Shown here: piece by piece, positions 60,282 to 63,134 of the stretch
Numbering within the stretch: the stretch's first letter is position 1
How the letters are laid out: each line of letters opens with the position of its first letter
Source: HGM04593 sp045646845
Lineage (GTDB): Bacteria; Bacteroidota; Bacteroidia; Bacteroidales; Bacteroidaceae
Assembly (NCBI GenBank): GCA_045646845.1
Contig: JAZRLO010000032.1
Location: 1-63,134 of the forward strand
DNA length: 63,134 nucleotides
Direction: 5' to 3'
Translations under genes and position numbers: made by a program
The notes under the pieces: model-generated
Database searches by the model: none
What the model was told of the DNA's origin: nothing
What the model saw: the letters and a program-made list of their open reading frames with translations, nothing else

Positions 60282-61069
60282 GCGGAAATATGAAAAAGTT
60301 TATATATATACTTCTTGTGTTTGTTTTGCCCTTGTCCGCTTCGGCTCAAGGAGCAACTGTAGAACCTGTCGTGACGTTCAGCAAGGATTCTGCCGACAAT
60401 GCCTATTCTCAGGAGAGGTATGCCGATGCAATAGAGGCATATGAAGGGCTCATAGCTGCCAATGGCGGCTCGCTTGATCTGCATTACAATCTTGGAAATG
60501 CATATTACAGGTTCAAGGAGATTGGAAAAGCTATCCTGAATTATGAAAGGGCGTTGAAGCATGACCCTACAGATGCGAACGCACGTTTCAACCTCGAGGT
60601 AGCCAACAAGATGATGAAGGACGAACTGCCCGAGTCCGATGAGCTGTTCTTTTCAGGTTGGTCCGATTCCGTGGTAAATCTCTTTAGCATTACTACATGG
60701 ACTGTAATCGGAATGTTGTCGTTCGTGTTGATGTTGGGCTGTATATTTGTATATATCTTCAAGTCCGGCACTATGCGCAAAGTCTCCCTCTATGTGTCGC
60801 TCGTTTCTCTGTCTATTGTGATTGTGGCCAACTTGTCGGCATTGAGCCTGCATAATAGCATGAATGATGACACTATGGCTATAGTGATGAAGGAGGAGGT
60901 GATACTCAGAAGTTCACCCGACCTGTCGGGTACGGAACTGTTGAAGGTTCACGAAGGAAGAAAGGTCAAGACACTCGGCAATCCTGTACAGGGATGGGTT
61001 GAAGTAGAGGTTGACAATGGAAATATTGTCGTTGGCTGGGTATCGGCCGATGAGATTGAAAAGATTTGA
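60278..61069 (+). CDS. batE: BatE: TPR and SH3-like domain protein
   Basis: The 263-residue protein has a signal peptide (cleavage near SASAQ), TPR repeats (about 40-115; NAYSQERYADAIEAYEGLI, GKAILNYERALKHDPTDANARFNLEVANKMM), two membrane helices (about 140-163, 168-190), and a C-terminal bacterial SH3-like domain (about 200-262; VILRSSPDLSGTELLKVHEGRKVKTLG). The ATGA overlap with batD supports the 60278 start; the ATG at 60290 is an alternative. Confidence 0.92.
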   Translation: MSGNMKKFIYILLVFVLPLSASAQGATVEPVVTFSKDSADNAYSQERYADAIEAYEGLIAANGGSLDLHYNLGNAYYRFKEIGKAILNYERALKHDPTDANARFNLEVANKMMKDELPESDELFFSGWSDSVVNLFSITTWTVIGMLSFVLMLGCIFVYIFKSGTMRKVSLYVSLVSLSIVIVANLSALSLHNSMNDDTMAIVMKEEVILRSSPDLSGTELLKVHEGRKVKTLGNPVQGWVEVEVDNGNIVVGWVSADEIEKI

Positions 61070-61128
61070 AACGTAACTCATGTTGTAGCCCTTTTGTACT
61101 GATTCAAGGGCTATCGGAATGAGACGGA

Positions 61129-61845
61129 ATGTTTTTTACTATGGAAATAAGCACACTAACCGGAATTGACGAATATCTGTTGCTGTCGCTGAACGGCAGC
61201 GACTCCATATTTCTTGACGGATGCATGACTGTATATACGTCAATGGCAATATGGATGCCTCTTGCGCTTATGCTCATATATGTGCTCGCAAAGAACAACA
61301 GCACTAAGGATTTTATGTTTCTTCTGCTGGTGGTCGCTGCGGTAGTCGGACTTACTGATTTCATATCGTCCGGACTCTGCAAACCTTTTTTTGAGCGTTG
61401 GAGGCCTACGCGTGACCCGGTGCTCATGTATGTTGTGGATGTGGTGAACGAGACACGTGGCGGAAGTTACGGCTTTACTTCGAGTCATGCGGCCAATTCG
61501 TTCGGAATTGCAACGTTTGTGATATTGCTTATCAAGAACCGTGCCCTCAGTATATCTTTGGTAGTGTGGGCATCGATGAATGCGTTCACCAGAATATATT
61601 TGGGCGTGCATTACCCCGGTGACATCATTGCCGGAACTCTCATTGGTGTGTCTGTGGGGGTATTGATGTATCTGTTGTATAGTTTCATAAAGAAAAAGCA
61701 ACGGAAAAGCACTCCTCGCGATTGGGTTTCAGGCGAATATACCAAAAGCGGATACCTGATGTCTGACGTATATCTGTTGCTTGTGGGCATGTATGCAACC
61801 TTTGCGCTGATACCGCTGATATCCTTCTTTACGTTTGCTGTCTGA
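61129..61845 (+). CDS. PAP2 family membrane phosphatase
   Basis: The 238-residue protein has about six membrane helices and all PAP2 motifs: KPFFERWRPTRDP (KX6RP), GSYGFTSSHAANSFG (PSGH-like, SSHA) and RIYLGVHYPGDIIAG (SRX5HX3D-like). Enzymes of this kind dephosphorylate lipid carriers or lipid A on the periplasmic side. It lies 59 bp after batE, possibly in the same transcript. The ATG at 61141 (MEIST) is an alternative start. A bidirectional terminator follows. Confidence 0.93.
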   Translation: MFFTMEISTLTGIDEYLLLSLNGSDSIFLDGCMTVYTSMAIWMPLALMLIYVLAKNNSTKDFMFLLLVVAAVVGLTDFISSGLCKPFFERWRPTRDPVLMYVVDVVNETRGGSYGFTSSHAANSFGIATFVILLIKNRALSISLVVWASMNAFTRIYLGVHYPGDIIAGTLIGVSVGVLMYLLYSFIKKKQRKSTPRDWVSGEYTKSGYLMSDVYLLLVGMYATFALIPLISFFTFAV

Positions 61846-61867
61846 AAGGGGCGGCAATCATCGCTTT

Positions 61868-61917
61868 ATACACGGCAGGGTGACCCTATTTCTTTTTCGG
61901 GTCACCCTGCTGTGTAT
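61868..61917. terminator. Bidirectional terminator between PAP2 and YbaK-like genes
   Basis: A 19-bp stem with one G-T pair (61868-61886 with 61899-61917; core GCAGGGTGACCC) between convergent genes. Its core and A/T loop resemble the hairpins at 14460 and 40861. Confidence 0.85.
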
Positions 61918-61943
61918 GTGAGGTTTAATAAAAGAACTTTCTC

Positions 61944-62444
61944 TCAATCGTACATCTCTATATACTCATATGTGTTTCCGATAATAGATAGGTAACGCAT
62001 GAACTCCTCTTGTGATATTACTACCGTTGCATGGTTGTCATTGGGGTGGAAACTTAGCGAACTCTCGTTTTTCAGGTTCTCGTCAAGAAAGAGGTGGACA
62101 TGGTTCTCCGTGTCGTTTATAAGTCCGAACGGTGATACGGAGCCGGGCTGCAGCCCAAGATACTTCTCCATCCTTTGCGGTGACGCAAAGGAGAGCTTGC
62201 CCTGTTTGAGACGTTTCTCCAAGTCGTGTATGTCAAGGTCGCGTTCGCAGTCCAGTACAACCAGATAGTGGCGGTTGCCTTTGTGGTTGCGGAAATATAG
62301 GTTCTTGCAATGCTTGGAACCGTCCTTCTGCCAGTATTGCCGCGCAATCTCTATTGTCGGTGCCTCGGGGTGGGTGTACCATGTATATTCAAGGCCATGT
62401 GAGTCGAGGTATGCAAGCACGTTTTCTATTCTGCCGTTATCCAT
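61944..62444 (-). CDS. YbaK/ProX-type aminoacyl-tRNA deacylase
   Basis: A 166-residue single-domain YbaK/EbsC fold: EYTWYTHPEAPT, KNLYFRNHKGNRHYLVVLDCERDLD (conserved Lys), SFASPQRMEKYLGLQPGSVSPFGL and a conserved HVHLFLDE strand. This is the PrdX/ProX group that hydrolyses Ala-tRNA(Pro). The start at 62444 (MDNGRIENVL) is chosen because the open frame upstream overlaps the threonine aldolase gene. It lies 10 bp after that gene, so both are probably co-transcribed. Confidence 0.9.
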   Translation of the reverse strand: MDNGRIENVLAYLDSHGLEYTWYTHPEAPTIEIARQYWQKDGSKHCKNLYFRNHKGNRHYLVVLDCERDLDIHDLEKRLKQGKLSFASPQRMEKYLGLQPGSVSPFGLINDTENHVHLFLDENLKNESSLSFHPNDNHATVVISQEEFMRYLSIIGNTYEYIEMYD

Positions 62445-62454
62445 AATAGAATAT

Positions 62455-63134
62455 TTAAAGAAGTTCTTCAATGTCGCGGCACAAGGCATCCACGTTTTCG
62501 CTTTTTGTTGCCCAGCTTGTACAGAAACGCACCACATCGCGCTCTTCATCATATCTGCACCAGAATTCCGGTACATAATTCTTTTGCAGCACCTTTTGCT
62601 GTTCTTTTGTTAGTATTGGGAACTGTATGTTTGTCTTTGACTCTATCCACATAGGGATACCTTTGCTTTCAAAAGCTGTGCGTATCCTCTGTGCGAGACG
62701 GTTGGCGTTGCGCGCTACGGAGAAATATATACACTCCTTGCCGCCCTTCAGCAGTTCGCTGAACTGTATTCCAAGCAGACGCCCTTTGGCGAGCATGCCA
62801 CCGTGCTGCTTTATCGCATAGCGGAAACTACGGTGCATCTCCTCGCCTTTGAACACAACAGCTTCGCCGAACAGCGCGCCGACCTTTGTGCCGCCGACAT
62901 AGAAGACATCACAGAGCTTTGCGAAATCCTTCGGCTTCAGATCGTTGCTGGCGGCAGCGAGTCCGTATCCGAGTCTTGCGCCGTCAATGAACAGCGGGAG
63001 ACCGTATTTTCTGCAGACTTTATATAATGCGCTCAGCTGCTTCTTTGAGTACAGGGTGCCTGTCTCTGTCGGGAAGGAAATATAAACCATGCCCGGCTGA
63101 ACGATATGTTCGTAGCTTTCATCGTCTCTCTGGC
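62455..63134 (-). CDS. Low-specificity L-threonine aldolase, C-terminal part (runs off the window)
   Basis: The visible 226 codons are open to the window edge; the reading frame continues upstream of the Met at 63090 (HIVQPGMVYISFPTE). Motifs: LPLFIDGARLGYGLAAA (cofactor Asp and Arg) and FYVGGTKVGALFGEAVVF (Schiff-base Lys). These PLP enzymes cleave threonine/allo-threonine to glycine and acetaldehyde. The N-terminal third lies outside the window. The YbaK-like gene follows 10 bp downstream. Confidence 0.92.
   Translation of the reverse strand, partial: QRDDESYEHIVQPGMVYISFPTETGTLYSKKQLSALYKVCRKYGLPLFIDGARLGYGLAAASNDLKPKDFAKLCDVFYVGGTKVGALFGEAVVFKGEEMHRSFRYAIKQHGGMLAKGRLLGIQFSELLKGGKECIYFSVARNANRLAQRIRTAFESKGIPMWIESKTNIQFPILTKEQQKVLQKNYVPEFWCRYDEERDVVRFCTSWATKSENVDALCRDIEELL

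Noticed and set aside
62445..62576. 44-codon N-terminal extension of the YbaK-like protein
   Set aside because: It overlaps the threonine aldolase 3' end in another frame and does not match the family.

Overview
The window is chromosomal DNA from a member of the Bacteroidales (Bacteroides/Prevotella type). Evidence: many Bacteroidota-specific families (DUF4923, DUF5606, DUF3276/PUR, DUF2027-Smr, fasciclin lipoproteins with an acidic stretch after the lipid cysteine, the Bat aerotolerance operon), Bacteroidota gene order nusB-yajC-ybbR-coaE-DUF5606, and promoters of the TTTG-N19-21-TAnnTTTG type. I cannot name the species. No rRNA, tRNA, complete insertion sequence, phage or CRISPR array was seen. 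Both end genes (floA at the left, a threonine aldolase at the right) run off the window.

Layout. 1-2.2 kb: TPR/PD40 protein - nfeD - floA (minus). 2.4-3.7 kb: ttcA-like and a DUF486 membrane protein (plus). 4.0-4.6 kb: reverse rubrerythrin (minus). 5.1-11.5 kb: two fasciclin-domain lipoprotein paralogues with an NAD synthetase gene between them. 11.7-14.4 kb: clpB. 14.5-18.9 kb: minus-strand housekeeping run nusB-yajC-ybbR-coaE-DUF5606-DUF4923. 19.1-21.3 kb: DUF3276, rplY, pth, S4 protein. 21.4 kb: ECF sigma factor. 22.1-27.7 kb: acyltransferase, then a tightly packed set wecB-wzi-lipoprotein-ABC permease (envelope glycan/lipoprotein work). 28-33.2 kb: outer-membrane-type protein and S41 peptidase, then ftsE-lysC-lysA. 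33.5-35 kb: membrane LytTR regulator and purN. 35.1-40.2 kb: queA, BspA-type LRR protein, small lipoprotein, DUF2027-Smr, pepT. 40.2-41.3 kb: a 1-kb gene-free stretch rich in repeats. 41.3-61.8 kb: an uninterrupted plus-strand run: ettA, aminotransferase, GH20 hexosaminidase, lepA-ftsY-rimO-HU-HU/LysM, then moxR-DUF58-batA/B/C/D/E and a PAP2 phosphatase. 61.9 kb to the end: YbaK-like deacylase and threonine aldolase (minus).

What stands out. (i) The NAD synthetase has a full-length glutaminase domain in which two of the three catalytic residues are gone (Glu46 kept, Lys->Gln115, Cys->Gly161), while its synthetase half is intact. (ii) A 413-residue protein joins a cytoplasmic HU/IHF DNA-binding domain, through an acidic linker and one membrane helix, to a LysM domain. 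(iii) A perfect 34-bp palindrome followed by T-rich sequence lies inside the pth coding sequence. (iv) Plus-strand base composition changes from C/A-rich to G/T-rich across about 40-43 kb, where gene orientation also diverges, as expected at a replication origin; I found no convincing DnaA-box cluster. (v) Several short repeat families sit in the spacers: ~194-bp elements with GAAACTGTTTAAATTT-type terminal inverted repeats, a pair of related long hairpins, and an 85-bp tandem repeat next to the queA promoter.
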